From assembly GCF_000312105.1 (NCBI RefSeq), contig NZ_HE978637.1, positions 702,534 to 766,533 of the forward strand: a stretch of DNA of 64,000 bases, given 5' to 3'. The stretch's first letter is position 1. Each line of letters starts with the position of its first letter. The position numbers and the translations under genes were made by a program. The notes below the pieces were generated by a model that saw only the letters and a program-made list of their open reading frames with translations, was not told the origin of the DNA and did not search any database. Source of the DNA: Aeromicrobium massiliense JC14 (GTDB lineage Bacteria; Actinomycetota; Actinomycetes; Propionibacteriales; Nocardioidaceae). Of the stretch, positions 39,197 to 48,153 are shown piece after piece.

Positions 39197-42100
39197 GGGT
39201 CACCGCATGGCGTCTGCGGCTGGCGGCGGTGAGCATGGTGCTCGCCGCCGTCGCGTTCGTGCAGGCCCCTCGGCTGCTCGTCGCCGACACCAAGGCCGAC
39301 CTCGTCATCGACCCCGGCGGCTTCCTGGCCCGGGCGCTCAGCCTGTGGGACCCGGACGGCTCGCTCGGCCAGGTGCAGAACCAGGCGTACGGCTACCTGT
39401 TCCCGATGGGGCCGTTCTTCTGGCTGGCCGACCTGGTGCAGGTGCCCGGCTGGGTCGTCCAGCGGGCCTGGTGGTCGCTGCTGCTGGTCGTGGCGTTCCT
39501 CGGCGTGGTCAAGCTGGCCGGGGCGCTGGGCCTCGGCACGCCGTGGGCGCGCGTCCTCGGCGGCCTGGCGTTCGCGCTGTCGCCGCGCATCCTGACGCTG
39601 CTGGGCACCAGCTCGATCGAGGTCTGGCCGTCGGCCCTGGCTCCGTGGGTGCTGGTGCCGCTCGTGCTGGGCCTGCGCTCCCGCCGTCCGGCGTTCCACG
39701 CGGCGCTGGCCGCCCTCGCCGTGACCGCGGTCGGGGGCGTGAACGCCGTCGCCACGTTCGCGGTGATCCCGCTCGGGGCGCTGTGGCTGCTCATGGCGCC
39801 GCCGTCGCCGCAGCGCCGCTCGATGATGCGCTGGTGGCCGGCACTCGTCCTGCTCGGGACGCTGTGGTGGCTCGGCCCGCTGCTGCTGCTCGGTCGCTAC
39901 AGCCCGCCGTTCCTGGACTTCATCGAGAGCGCGTCGACCACCACGGGCGTCGCGACCGCGTACGACGCGCTCCGCGGCACGACCAACTGGATCCCGTACC
40001 TGGACGGCAACCTGACCGCCGGGCACCAGCTGGTCAGCGAGCCGTACGTCATCGTCAGCTCGGTCGCCGTCGTCGCGCTGGGCTTCTACGGCCTGGCCCG
40101 GCGTGACAACCCGGCCGGACGCTTCCTGCTCGCCGGCGCCGTGCTCGGGCTCGCGCTCGTCACGCTCGGCCACGCCGGCACGAACCTGGCGTCGAGCGCC
40201 TGGCGCGAGCTGCTCGACGGCGCGCTGGCCCCGCTGCGCAACACGCACAAGTTCGACGTGCTGATCCGGCTTCCGCTGGTGCTGGGCCTGGTCCACGCCG
40301 CGACCGGGCTGGCCCGGGGCGTGACCGGCTCGGTCCGCACGCAGCGCACCGGGCGCGCCGCCGTCGCGCTGCTCACCGCCGCTGCCGTCGTCGGCGCCAC
40401 GGTGCCGGCCTGGACCGCCGAGCTCCCGCGCCGGGGCACGTTCCAGGACGTCCCGCAGTACTGGGTGCAGGCCGCCGACTGGCTGGACGAGAACGCTGAG
40501 GGCCAGAACACCCTGGTGCTGCCGGGCTCGGCGTTCGGCGACTACCTGTGGGGAAGCCCGCGCGACGAGGTGCTGCAGGCGCTGGCGCGCACGCCGTGGA
40601 CCGTCCGGAACGCGGTGCCGCTGACCCCGTCGGGCACGATCCGGACGCTCGACGGGTTCGAGCGGGCCTTCGCGTCCGGCCGGGGCAGCGCCGCCCTGCA
40701 CGAGGCGCTCGTGCGCTCCGGCGTCCGGTACCTGCTCGTGCGCGAGGACCTGTCCGGCGCCGGCACGACCGACACCGAGCTGGTGCACTCCACGCTCGCG
40801 ACGACGCCGGGCGTCTCGCCGGCCAAGGGCTTCGGGCCCCGGGTCGGCAACCCGCCGGCCCAGCGCACCGACGGCGGCGAGCTGGTGTTCGTCAACAGCG
40901 GCCGGCAGAGCCGCCACCGGGCGATCGAGGTGTTCGAGGTCGAGCGCGCCGACGCCACCGTCGTGCGGTCGCAGGACGCCGGCGCGACCTCGGTGCTCGC
41001 CGGGGCGGCGGACGCCGTCGTCGAGCCGTCGGCGGCGATCCGCGGCGACGACGACGTGCTGCTGGCCCAGGACGTGCCCGCGTCCCTGACCCCGGAGCAC
41101 GTCGTGCTCACCGACACGCTGCGCCGGCGCGAGGCCGCGTTCGGGCGCGTCGTCAACAACCGCTCCGCGGCCCTCTCGGTGCAGGAGCGGTACCGGGTCG
41201 AGCGCCGCGTGCACGACTACGTCGTCGGCGGCGAGGCCCGCTGGTCGGCGGTGCCCGAGCTGCGCGGGGCGACGTCGTTGACCGCGTCGTCGTCGGCGTC
41301 GGACGTCACCCAGACCAGCATCCGCACCGACCGGTCGCCCTGGTCGGCGCTGGACGGCGACGACCGGACGCGCTGGACGGCGGGGGAGTCGGACCTGCGC
41401 CCCTGGATCGAGCTGCGCCTCGACGAGCCGGTCGACGTCACCGGCACCTCGGTGCAGCTCACCGAGGCGTTCTCCGACCGCGACGTCACGGTCACGACCG
41501 ACGCCGGCTCGGCCGTCACGAGCGTCCCGGCCGGCGGCTCGGTGACGCTCGACGTGCCCGAGGGAGCCACGACCCGGCTGCGCCTGACCGCCGACAGCAA
41601 CGCGTTCGACCCGTTCTCGATCGACACCCTCGAGGTGCCCGGCGTCGACGTCACCCGGCCGCTGCGGCTGCCCGCCCTCCCGCAGGAGTGGCCCGAGCCG
41701 GACGAGGTGCTGCTCACCACTGCGGCCCCGCCCAACGGCATGTGCCGCTCCGTCCCGGACGTCCGCGCGGCCGACGACGAGGACGACGAGGACGTGCGGG
41801 GGAGCCTCGTGGTGCGCTGCGACAGCGGCCCCGAGCGGCTCGGCGAGGACGGCCGCACCCTCGACCGGCTGGTGACGCTGCGCCGCGAGGCCGGCTACCT
41901 GCCCGCCCTCACGGTGCTGCCCGAGTCCGGCCGCGAGCTCAACGACGCGTTCGCCGGGGCGCTGGCCGTGCAGGTCAGCTCGACCGGCTCGGCCGCGCCG
42001 CGGGCCGGAGCGCTGGCGACGACCGACGGCGACATCGCCACCGGCTGGATCGCCCGGCTCTCGGACCGCTCGCCGCAGATCAGCCTGCGCCTGGACCGGA

Positions 42101-43281
42101 CGCGCCGGGTCGACGCCCTGCGGCTCTACACCGACGACTCGCTGGCCGCCTCGGCCGTGCGCGAGGCCGACCTGACGTTCGACGACGGCACCACCCGCAC
42201 CGTCCGCTTCGACAGCGGTGGGCTCGCCCGCTTCGACGCCGTGCGCACCGGCTCGATCACCGTCGACGTGACCCGCATCCGCGTCCGCTCGTCGCTCGGC
42301 TTCGACGGTCAGGGCAACGGCCTGCCGCTCGGGCTCAGCGAGGTCGCGGTCTCCGACGTCGACGCCGCCGCGGACGCCGACGAGCCCGTCCGCCTGCCCT
42401 GCGGCAGCGGTCCGCGCGTGACCGTCGACGGCCGCACCTACGACACGAGCGTGACCGCGACCCGCCAGGCGGTGCTGTCGCAGCAGCCCGTCGGCGCGAC
42501 GCTGTGCGGCACCGACTCGTTCCTGCTGAGCCCCGGGGAGCACCAGGTGACGGTGCGGGGCTCGGACCTGTTCCGGCCCGCGTCGCTGCGGCTGCTGCGC
42601 AACCTGCCGCAGGGGGCCGGCGTCGTCGCCCTGGACGCCGAGCGGACGCCCCGATCGGTGCAGGCCGAGCCCGCCGAGTCGCCCGACGACCAGGTGGTGT
42701 CGTTGGCCCAGACCTGGAACCAGGGCTGGACGGCCGACGACGCCACCTCTGTCACGGTCTCGGGCTGGAAGCAGGGCTGGGTCCTGCCGGCGGGCACCGC
42801 GCTGGACGCTGGGTTCGGCGGGCAGCTGCCGTACTCGCTCGCCCTGGGCGTGGGCCTGCTCGCCCTGCTCGCGCTCCTCGGCCTGGCCGTCTGGCTGCGC
42901 CGGCGCCCGACCGGACCGCAGGTCGCGGCCGGCGTCCGTGAGCGCTCGGTGCGGGTGCCCCTCGGGGTGCTCGGCACCGCGGCCGCCTGCCTGCTCGTCG
43001 GCGGCTGGGTCGGCCTCGCGGCGGGCGTCGCCGGCGGCGTGGCCGGCTGGCTCGTCGCGCGGCGGTTCGATCCCGCGCCGGTCGCGGCGTTCCTGGTGCT
43101 GGTGGCCGGCCTGGCGTACGTCGTCCGGCCGTGGACGAGCCCGCAGGGCTGGGCGGGCGAGTGGAGCTGGCCTCAGTGGCTGGTGCTGGCGGCCTTCGGG
43201 GTCGTCGCGGCGTCCTTGCTGCGGCGCCCTGGTGCGCGGACGTCCTTGAGCCGCATCGCCGGACGCTCGACGACGCGGTAG
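39193..43281 (+). CDS. aftD: AftD-like alpha-(1->3)-arabinofuranosyltransferase
   Basis: This 1362-residue envelope protein has an N-terminal GT-C membrane domain (about 1-410) with LLVADTKADLVIDPGGFLARALSLWDPDGSLGQVQNQAYGYLFPMGPFF, which matches AftD/DUF3367. Asp32 in the first outside loop is the expected catalytic acid. A large exported part follows, including two F5/8 type C-like carbohydrate-binding regions (about 710-810, around DGDDRTRW; about 935-1015, around DGDIATGW). C-terminal membrane helices lie at about 1210-1350. It would transfer arabinofuranose from decaprenyl-phosphoryl-arabinose to an arabinan. Coupled to the methyltransferase by ATGA overlap. Its last 109 bases overlap the acyltransferase gene on the opposite strand. 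Confidence 0.9.
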   Translation: MRVTAWRLRLAAVSMVLAAVAFVQAPRLLVADTKADLVIDPGGFLARALSLWDPDGSLGQVQNQAYGYLFPMGPFFWLADLVQVPGWVVQRAWWSLLLVVAFLGVVKLAGALGLGTPWARVLGGLAFALSPRILTLLGTSSIEVWPSALAPWVLVPLVLGLRSRRPAFHAALAALAVTAVGGVNAVATFAVIPLGALWLLMAPPSPQRRSMMRWWPALVLLGTLWWLGPLLLLGRYSPPFLDFIESASTTTGVATAYDALRGTTNWIPYLDGNLTAGHQLVSEPYVIVSSVAVVALGFYGLARRDNPAGRFLLAGAVLGLALVTLGHAGTNLASSAWRELLDGALAPLRNTHKFDVLIRLPLVLGLVHAATGLARGVTGSVRTQRTGRAAVALLTAAAVVGATVPAWTAELPRRGTFQDVPQYWVQAADWLDENAEGQNTLVLPGSAFGDYLWGSPRDEVLQALARTPWTVRNAVPLTPSGTIRTLDGFERAFASGRGSAALHEALVRSGVRYLLVREDLSGAGTTDTELVHSTLATTPGVSPAKGFGPRVGNPPAQRTDGGELVFVNSGRQSRHRAIEVFEVERADATVVRSQDAGATSVLAGAADAVVEPSAAIRGDDDVLLAQDVPASLTPEHVVLTDTLRRREAAFGRVVNNRSAALSVQERYRVERRVHDYVVGGEARWSAVPELRGATSLTASSSASDVTQTSIRTDRSPWSALDGDDRTRWTAGESDLRPWIELRLDEPVDVTGTSVQLTEAFSDRDVTVTTDAGSAVTSVPAGGSVTLDVPEGATTRLRLTADSNAFDPFSIDTLEVPGVDVTRPLRLPALPQEWPEPDEVLLTTAAPPNGMCRSVPDVRAADDEDDEDVRGSLVVRCDSGPERLGEDGRTLDRLVTLRREAGYLPALTVLPESGRELNDAFAGALAVQVSSTGSAAPRAGALATTDGDIATGWIARLSDRSPQISLRLDRTRRVDALRLYTDDSLAASAVREADLTFDDGTTRTVRFDSGGLARFDAVRTGSITVDVTRIRVRSSLGFDGQGNGLPLGLSEVAVSDVDAAADADEPVRLPCGSGPRVTVDGRTYDTSVTATRQAVLSQQPVGATLCGTDSFLLSPGEHQVTVRGSDLFRPASLRLLRNLPQGAGVVALDAERTPRSVQAEPAESPDDQVVSLAQTWNQGWTADDATSVTVSGWKQGWVLPAGTALDAGFGGQLPYSLALGVGLLALLALLGLAVWLRRRPTGPQVAAGVRERSVRVPLGVLGTAAACLLVGGWVGLAAGVAGGVAGWLVARRFDPAPVAAFLVLVAGLAYVVRPWTSPQGWAGEWSWPQWLVLAAFGVVAASLLRRPGARTSLSRIAGRSTTR

Positions 43282-44369
43282 GCGATCTCCGACAGCACCA
43301 GCGTGATCGCCACGGTGAGGCCGAGGAGGGCCCAGCCGTTGCCGGTGAACACGGGCGCGTCCAGCAGGTGCGCCGACAGGTGCAGCACGAGCAGGTGGAG
43401 GCAGAAGATGCTGTACGAGATCAGGCCGAGGTGGCGCAGCCACGGGTGGGCCAGCAGGTTCGAGTACGCGGTGCCGTGGTCGGGCCCGAGGGCGGACGGC
43501 AGCACGACCAGGCCGGCGATCGCCGCGTAGAGCAGGTTCTTGGTGACCGACTCGCCCCCGGTGGCCGGCAGTAGCGACGTGGGCCCGGCCACCGGCGTGC
43601 ACGCGACCGCGAACAGCGCGGCCGCCATGGTCCAGCACGTGCCCGGCAGCCCGGCCAGCTCGCGCAGCGTCGAGAACGACGCCGGACGCCGCTGGTGCTC
43701 GAGCTGGACGACGGCCAGGGCCATGCCCACCGCGAACCACGACAGGTACGCCGGCAGCCACTGGTTCGCCCCCGCCCAGCGTCCGGCCAGCTCCATCGTC
43801 CACGCGACGTTGGCCACGACGAGCAGCCCGAGAGCCGCGAGCGCCCAGCGCGGGCTCCAGCCGCGGCGCCGGGCGACGAGCGCCGCCACCAGCATGCCGA
43901 GCGGCAGGACGGCGTAGAAGGCGACCTCGGTCGACAGGCTCCACAGGTGCGTGAGCCCGGCCGGCAGCCCGCCGTCGTGGTAGAGCTCGGTCAGGGTCAA
44001 GTTGCGCACCCACGGGCCCACGCCGAGCCCGCGGTTCTCCTCCAGCACGACGAGCGCGAGGACGGTGACGAGCACGGCGAGCGGCACGATGCGCAGCGCG
44101 CGCTTCCAGGCGTAGCGCCCGATGCGGGGGAGCGGGCGGCCGTCCTGCATGGCGCTCAGGAACGGGCGGCCGAGCAGGAAGCCGGACAGGACGAAGAAGA
44201 ACGCGACGCCGATGTCGAGCCGGGCCGTGGCCGCGCCCAGGTAGCCCTTCGGGTACCAGCCGGCCCAGAACGAGACGTGCGTGACGACGACGGCCAGCGC
44301 GGCGAGCGCACGCAGCGAGTCCAGCCCGGGGAAGTAGCGCCGGGGCAGGTCGATCGGTGCGGCGGTCAC
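43173..44369 (-). CDS. Acyltransferase 3 family membrane protein (OafA/YrhL-like)
   Basis: This 398-residue protein has about ten hydrophobic segments and acyltransferase-3 hallmarks: YFPGLDSLRALAALAVVVTHVSFWAGW (catalytic His in helix 1), DIGVAFFFVLSGFLLGRPFL, HLWSLSTEVAFYAVLPL and the closing YRVVERPAMRL. The family moves acetyl or other acyl groups across the membrane onto sugars. GTG 44369 overlaps the stop of the upstream GT-C-like gene (GTGA), making it the fourth gene of a tightly coupled operon. After VVERPAMRL a ~25-residue basic tail runs 109 bases into the opposite-strand aftD 3' end. Confidence 0.88.
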   Translation of the reverse strand: MTAAPIDLPRRYFPGLDSLRALAALAVVVTHVSFWAGWYPKGYLGAATARLDIGVAFFFVLSGFLLGRPFLSAMQDGRPLPRIGRYAWKRALRIVPLAVLVTVLALVVLEENRGLGVGPWVRNLTLTELYHDGGLPAGLTHLWSLSTEVAFYAVLPLGMLVAALVARRRGWSPRWALAALGLLVVANVAWTMELAGRWAGANQWLPAYLSWFAVGMALAVVQLEHQRRPASFSTLRELAGLPGTCWTMAAALFAVACTPVAGPTSLLPATGGESVTKNLLYAAIAGLVVLPSALGPDHGTAYSNLLAHPWLRHLGLISYSIFCLHLLVLHLSAHLLDAPVFTGNGWALLGLTVAITLVLSEIAYRVVERPAMRLKDVRAPGRRSKDAATTPKAASTSH

Positions 44370-46213
44370 TGCTCCTCCTCCGAGCCGGCCAGCGGGGTCA
44401 GGAAGCCGACGTTCATGTTGTCGACGCACAGCGTCGTGCCCTCGTCCGGCGTGATGGTCACCGAGTCGTAGGCACCCTGGGTGCGAACGTACGCCGTGTG
44501 CAGGCCGCGCTCCACCGGCACCTCGACCTCGGTGCGTCCGGCCGACACGGTCATGCGGCCGTCCTGGCCGGCGAGGTAGCTGATGGTCAGCCAGAAGTCG
44601 AAGTCGAGCACCGGCACGATCTCGATCTCGGTGGACTCGGTGATCGAGTAGCCGCACTGTCCGTCCGGGCCGGGCTTCGTGCGCGGCAGGTCGGCGATCG
44701 CGGCCGGGCGCAGGTGGCCCTCGGCGTCCAGCATCCGCAGGTCGGTGCCGGAGTCGACGACCCGGACCCGGTCGCCGAGCGGGCTCAGCAGGCGCGAGAC
44801 GAGGTTGCCGGGGAACCCGGCGCCCCACAGCACCGTGTCGGGGACGGTCGTGTCGGGGATGTCGACCGGCTCCTCGGTGAGCGCCTCGGACGCGTTGGCG
44901 ACCCACTGCTCCTGCGGCATCTGGACCGCGTCGTGCCATGGCCGCGCGTACGTCCAGGACGACCACAGCGAGCCGGCCAGGACGACCGCGAGCCCGGCGG
45001 CGACCCAGCGTCGTTCGACGTGCAGGTCGAGCACGACCGGGGTGCGGGGCTCGCTGGAGCCCACGGCGCCGCGCACCGGCAGCGTGGCCAGGCCGAGGCA
45101 CAGCGCGACCACGCCGGACAGGTCGGCGAAGTAGCGCAGCTCGAGGGAGGCGGACGCGACGCCGAAGTCGCCGGCGCGACCGGCGCCCACGAGCACCGCC
45201 GAGGCGAGGGCGTAGACGGCCAGCACGAGCAGCGCGAACCAGGCCCGGCGGCGGCGCAGCACCACCACGAGTGCGAGCATGCCCAGCACCAGCCACGACA
45301 GAGCCACCAGGGACGTCGGGGTGTCGACGAACAGGCGGGGCCCGACCCCTCCGACCTGGTTCAGCGACGACCAGACCCAGGGCCCGCCCAGGATGGAGGG
45401 GGCCAGCGAGGTGGTCAGCGACAGGTCGACGGTCTCGGCCAGCACCTTCGGGTCGGGACGACCCGTGCCCGGCACGGTGGTGAGGTAGACCGCCAGGTAG
45501 CCGGCCGCGACGACGCCGTACGCCGTCCAGGCCTGCCAGTAGCCGACCAGCGCCCGCCACGGACGGCGCAGCAGGCCGCCCTCGGCGAAGTAGAGGACGG
45601 CGACGAGCACCAGCAGCACCGGGACCAGCAGTCCCTTGGTGTAGCTGCCCAGGGCCAGCGCGAACAACACCGTCGCCATGACCAGCGCCCAGCGCCTGCG
45701 CTCGCGCAGGTAGATGACGTGCGCGGCCAGGCAGGCGTAGAGCGCCGCCTGGTGCGGCAGCTGGTTGACCACGGCGGCCCACCACACGACGGTCGGGAAC
45801 GACATCGGCAGGAACAGGAACGCGCCGAGCGGCACCAGGACGCCGGGACGGTCACCGAAGAACGTGCGCAGCATCCACCAGCAGGCCAGGCTCGCCAGCA
45901 GCTGCAGCACCAGGATCTCGACCGCTGCGGCTCCCCAGGAGAAGGCGCCGACGGACCCGACGAGCTTGGTCAGCCACAGGCCGAGCGGCATGAGGTGGAT
46001 GTTGTGCGGCTCGAACAGCCACTCGGTCGTGGCCTCGCCCCGGGCGACCTTGCCCAGGAAGATGAAGTCGTCGGCGTAGAACCAGCTGCCGGCCACGGCC
46101 CACCCGCGCAGCACCAGCTGCGCGGCGATCATCGCCCAGGCGGCGAGAACCACGCGCTCGCCGGTCGACAGCGCGGCCCAGGTGCGGCGCAGGCGTCCGG
46201 TCAGGCGGCTCAT
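44366..46213 (-). CDS. GT-C-like membrane protein with C-terminal exported domain, paralogue 3
   Basis: This 615-residue protein has about 11-12 hydrophobic segments up to about residue 435. The first outside loop carries GSWFYADDFIFLG (Asp48-Asp49), the acidic pair usual in GT-C glycosyltransferases. ACWWMLRTFFGDRP and VVWWAAVVNQLPHQ are shared with the next two genes. The last ~110 residues form an exported beta-rich domain with two Cys (CGYSITES...VLDFDFWLTISYL...LCVDNMNVGFLTP), also shared. Product and donor are unknown; context suggests lipid-linked arabinose or another polyprenyl sugar. ATG overlaps the preceding stop (ATGA), and its own stop overlaps the acyltransferase start. Confidence 0.8.
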   Translation of the reverse strand: MSRLTGRLRRTWAALSTGERVVLAAWAMIAAQLVLRGWAVAGSWFYADDFIFLGKVARGEATTEWLFEPHNIHLMPLGLWLTKLVGSVGAFSWGAAAVEILVLQLLASLACWWMLRTFFGDRPGVLVPLGAFLFLPMSFPTVVWWAAVVNQLPHQAALYACLAAHVIYLRERRRWALVMATVLFALALGSYTKGLLVPVLLVLVAVLYFAEGGLLRRPWRALVGYWQAWTAYGVVAAGYLAVYLTTVPGTGRPDPKVLAETVDLSLTTSLAPSILGGPWVWSSLNQVGGVGPRLFVDTPTSLVALSWLVLGMLALVVVLRRRRAWFALLVLAVYALASAVLVGAGRAGDFGVASASLELRYFADLSGVVALCLGLATLPVRGAVGSSEPRTPVVLDLHVERRWVAAGLAVVLAGSLWSSWTYARPWHDAVQMPQEQWVANASEALTEEPVDIPDTTVPDTVLWGAGFPGNLVSRLLSPLGDRVRVVDSGTDLRMLDAEGHLRPAAIADLPRTKPGPDGQCGYSITESTEIEIVPVLDFDFWLTISYLAGQDGRMTVSAGRTEVEVPVERGLHTAYVRTQGAYDSVTITPDEGTTLCVDNMNVGFLTPLAGSEEEQ

Positions 46214-48153
46214 CGGGCGTCCTCCACGGGCTCGACGTCGCCGACCCGGATGGTGTCGACGCACACGGCCGCGCCGGTCTCGGAGCGGATGGTCACCTCG
46301 GAGAAGGTGCCCTCGGTGGCCAGGAACATCGAGTGCAGCCCTTCTTCGACCGGCACGCGCACGCTGGTGTCGCCGGCGGTGACGACGACCGTGCCGTCCA
46401 TGGACGACAGGTAGTCGACCTGCATCCAGAACGGGAGGTCGAGCACCGGCGACACGTCGATGGTCTCCTCGGGGTTGACCAGGTAGCCACAGCCCTCGAC
46501 GGGTCCGGGTTCGGCCCGGCTGCCACCGGTGACCCGCGCGAGCTGGATGCGTCCGTCGTCGTCGATGATGCCGAGGTCGGTGCCGGCGCTGACCGCCTTC
46601 AGGCGCGGCGCCAGCGACGCCATCTTGTGCGAGGGCCGGTTGAACGGCGCGATGACGGGGTTGCCGATGACGGGTGGCAGGGGGACGTCGACGACCGACG
46701 TGCTGCGCTCGTCGCGCCGGTCGAGGTCGTCGAGCAGGTTGTTGACGAACGTGCGCTCCGGGAACGCGGTGCTGTCCCAGCGGTCGTGCCACGGCAGGGT
46801 GTACGCGACCGACGAGCCCACCGACCCGACGACGACCGCGCCGGCCAGCCCGACCAGGACCGGCCGAGGCAGGCGCAGACGGAGGTACGGATCCGCTCGA
46901 GGACCCGGCCGGTGCAGCGCGCCCCGGATCGGCATGATGACCGTGCCCAGCCCGAAGGCCAGCAGCGCGGCGACGTCGGAGAAGTAGCGCACCTCGCGGG
47001 CACTGACCTGGCTGCCGAACGTGCCAGCGCGTCCGGCGTAGACCAGCAGGGCCGAGACGAGCACGTAGGGCACGAGGATCCACGCAGCCCGGAGCGCATC
47101 GTGGCGACGGCCCCAGACGTAGAACACCATGGCGGCGAGGACGAGGGTCGCGACGAGCACGAGCAGGAGCGGCGCGTCGGTGAGCGACTGCGGCGCGCCC
47201 CCGACGACGAGGTCGGGGCTGCCGCGGTACACCTGGGGGACGCAGTCGGAGGCCGCGACGAAGGGGTCGATGCCGCCCGTCCACAACCGCCAGGACCAGG
47301 GGCCGCCGAGCACGCCCGTCACCACGGTGTCGAGCACCGACGTCGACATCGCCGAGGGCAGCTCGCAGCGCTGGCGCGGGGCCGCACCGGTCTGCACCGA
47401 CCACCAGGCGACGGCGTAGCCGATCGTCACGGCCGCGTACATCAGCCAGGCCGGCCAGCTGGCGGCCAGCGTCCGCAGCCGGGTCCGCCACGGTCCGCGG
47501 GTGAACCACACGACGGAGATGCCGAGCAGGACCGGCACGATGAGCGCGGCCTTCAGGTAGCTGCCGACGCCCAGGACGACGAAGAGGGTCGCCACGATCG
47601 CCCATCGGACGCGTCCGGTGCGGGCGTACGTGACGTGCGCCGCGATCGCGCCGAACAGCGCGACGTGGTGGGGGAGCTGGTTGATAGCCACCGACCACCA
47701 CACGCTGGAGGCGACCGTCATGGGCGTGACCAGGTAGAACGCCAGCGGCACGAGGATGCGCGCCCGGTTGCCGAAGACCACGCGCAGCATCCACCAGCAG
47801 GCGAGCGCCGCCAGCGCCTGGAGCACGATCATCTGGGTCGCGACGACCGGCCAGTCGAGCCCGGCCCACGCCACCGACTTGACCAGCAGGAACGACACCG
47901 GCATGAACAGGCTGAAGTGGCTGTGGAACAGCCAGCCGAAGTCGTCCATGCCGAGGGTGACCTGGCCGATGAAGATGTAGTCGTCCCACATGAACCACGA
48001 GCCGGCGGTCATCCACCCGCGGAAGAGCAGGTGAGCGGCGATGAGCGTCAGGGCGACGGCGGTGACGACGCGGCCGCGCGGCCACCGGCGCAGCGCGCCG
48101 TCGCGGACGCGCCCGGCGAGCCGGCGGACGGGGGCGTCAGTGACGGCGCTCAC
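46210..48153 (-). CDS. GT-C-like membrane protein with C-terminal exported domain, paralogue 2
   Basis: This 647-residue protein has the same architecture as its neighbours. The first outside loop reads GSWFMWDDYIFIG (Asp57-Asp58), then HSHFSLFMPVSFLLVKS, ACWWMLRVVFGNRA and VWWSVAINQLPHH, about a dozen helices in all. The exported C-terminus has CGYLVNPEETIDVSPVLDLPFWMQVDYLSSMDG and VCVDTIRVGDVEP. GTG 48153 overlaps the stop of paralogue 1 (GTGA); a start further upstream lies inside that gene. No characterised homologue is recognised. A GT-C transferase role is inferred from topology and the Asp pair. Confidence 0.8.
   Translation of the reverse strand: MSAVTDAPVRRLAGRVRDGALRRWPRGRVVTAVALTLIAAHLLFRGWMTAGSWFMWDDYIFIGQVTLGMDDFGWLFHSHFSLFMPVSFLLVKSVAWAGLDWPVVATQMIVLQALAALACWWMLRVVFGNRARILVPLAFYLVTPMTVASSVWWSVAINQLPHHVALFGAIAAHVTYARTGRVRWAIVATLFVVLGVGSYLKAALIVPVLLGISVVWFTRGPWRTRLRTLAASWPAWLMYAAVTIGYAVAWWSVQTGAAPRQRCELPSAMSTSVLDTVVTGVLGGPWSWRLWTGGIDPFVAASDCVPQVYRGSPDLVVGGAPQSLTDAPLLLVLVATLVLAAMVFYVWGRRHDALRAAWILVPYVLVSALLVYAGRAGTFGSQVSAREVRYFSDVAALLAFGLGTVIMPIRGALHRPGPRADPYLRLRLPRPVLVGLAGAVVVGSVGSSVAYTLPWHDRWDSTAFPERTFVNNLLDDLDRRDERSTSVVDVPLPPVIGNPVIAPFNRPSHKMASLAPRLKAVSAGTDLGIIDDDGRIQLARVTGGSRAEPGPVEGCGYLVNPEETIDVSPVLDLPFWMQVDYLSSMDGTVVVTAGDTSVRVPVEEGLHSMFLATEGTFSEVTIRSETGAAVCVDTIRVGDVEPVEDAR

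Noticed and set aside
39103-44013. 1636-codon open frame on the minus strand
   Set aside because: Antisense to aftD; GC-driven absence of stops, no domain pattern.
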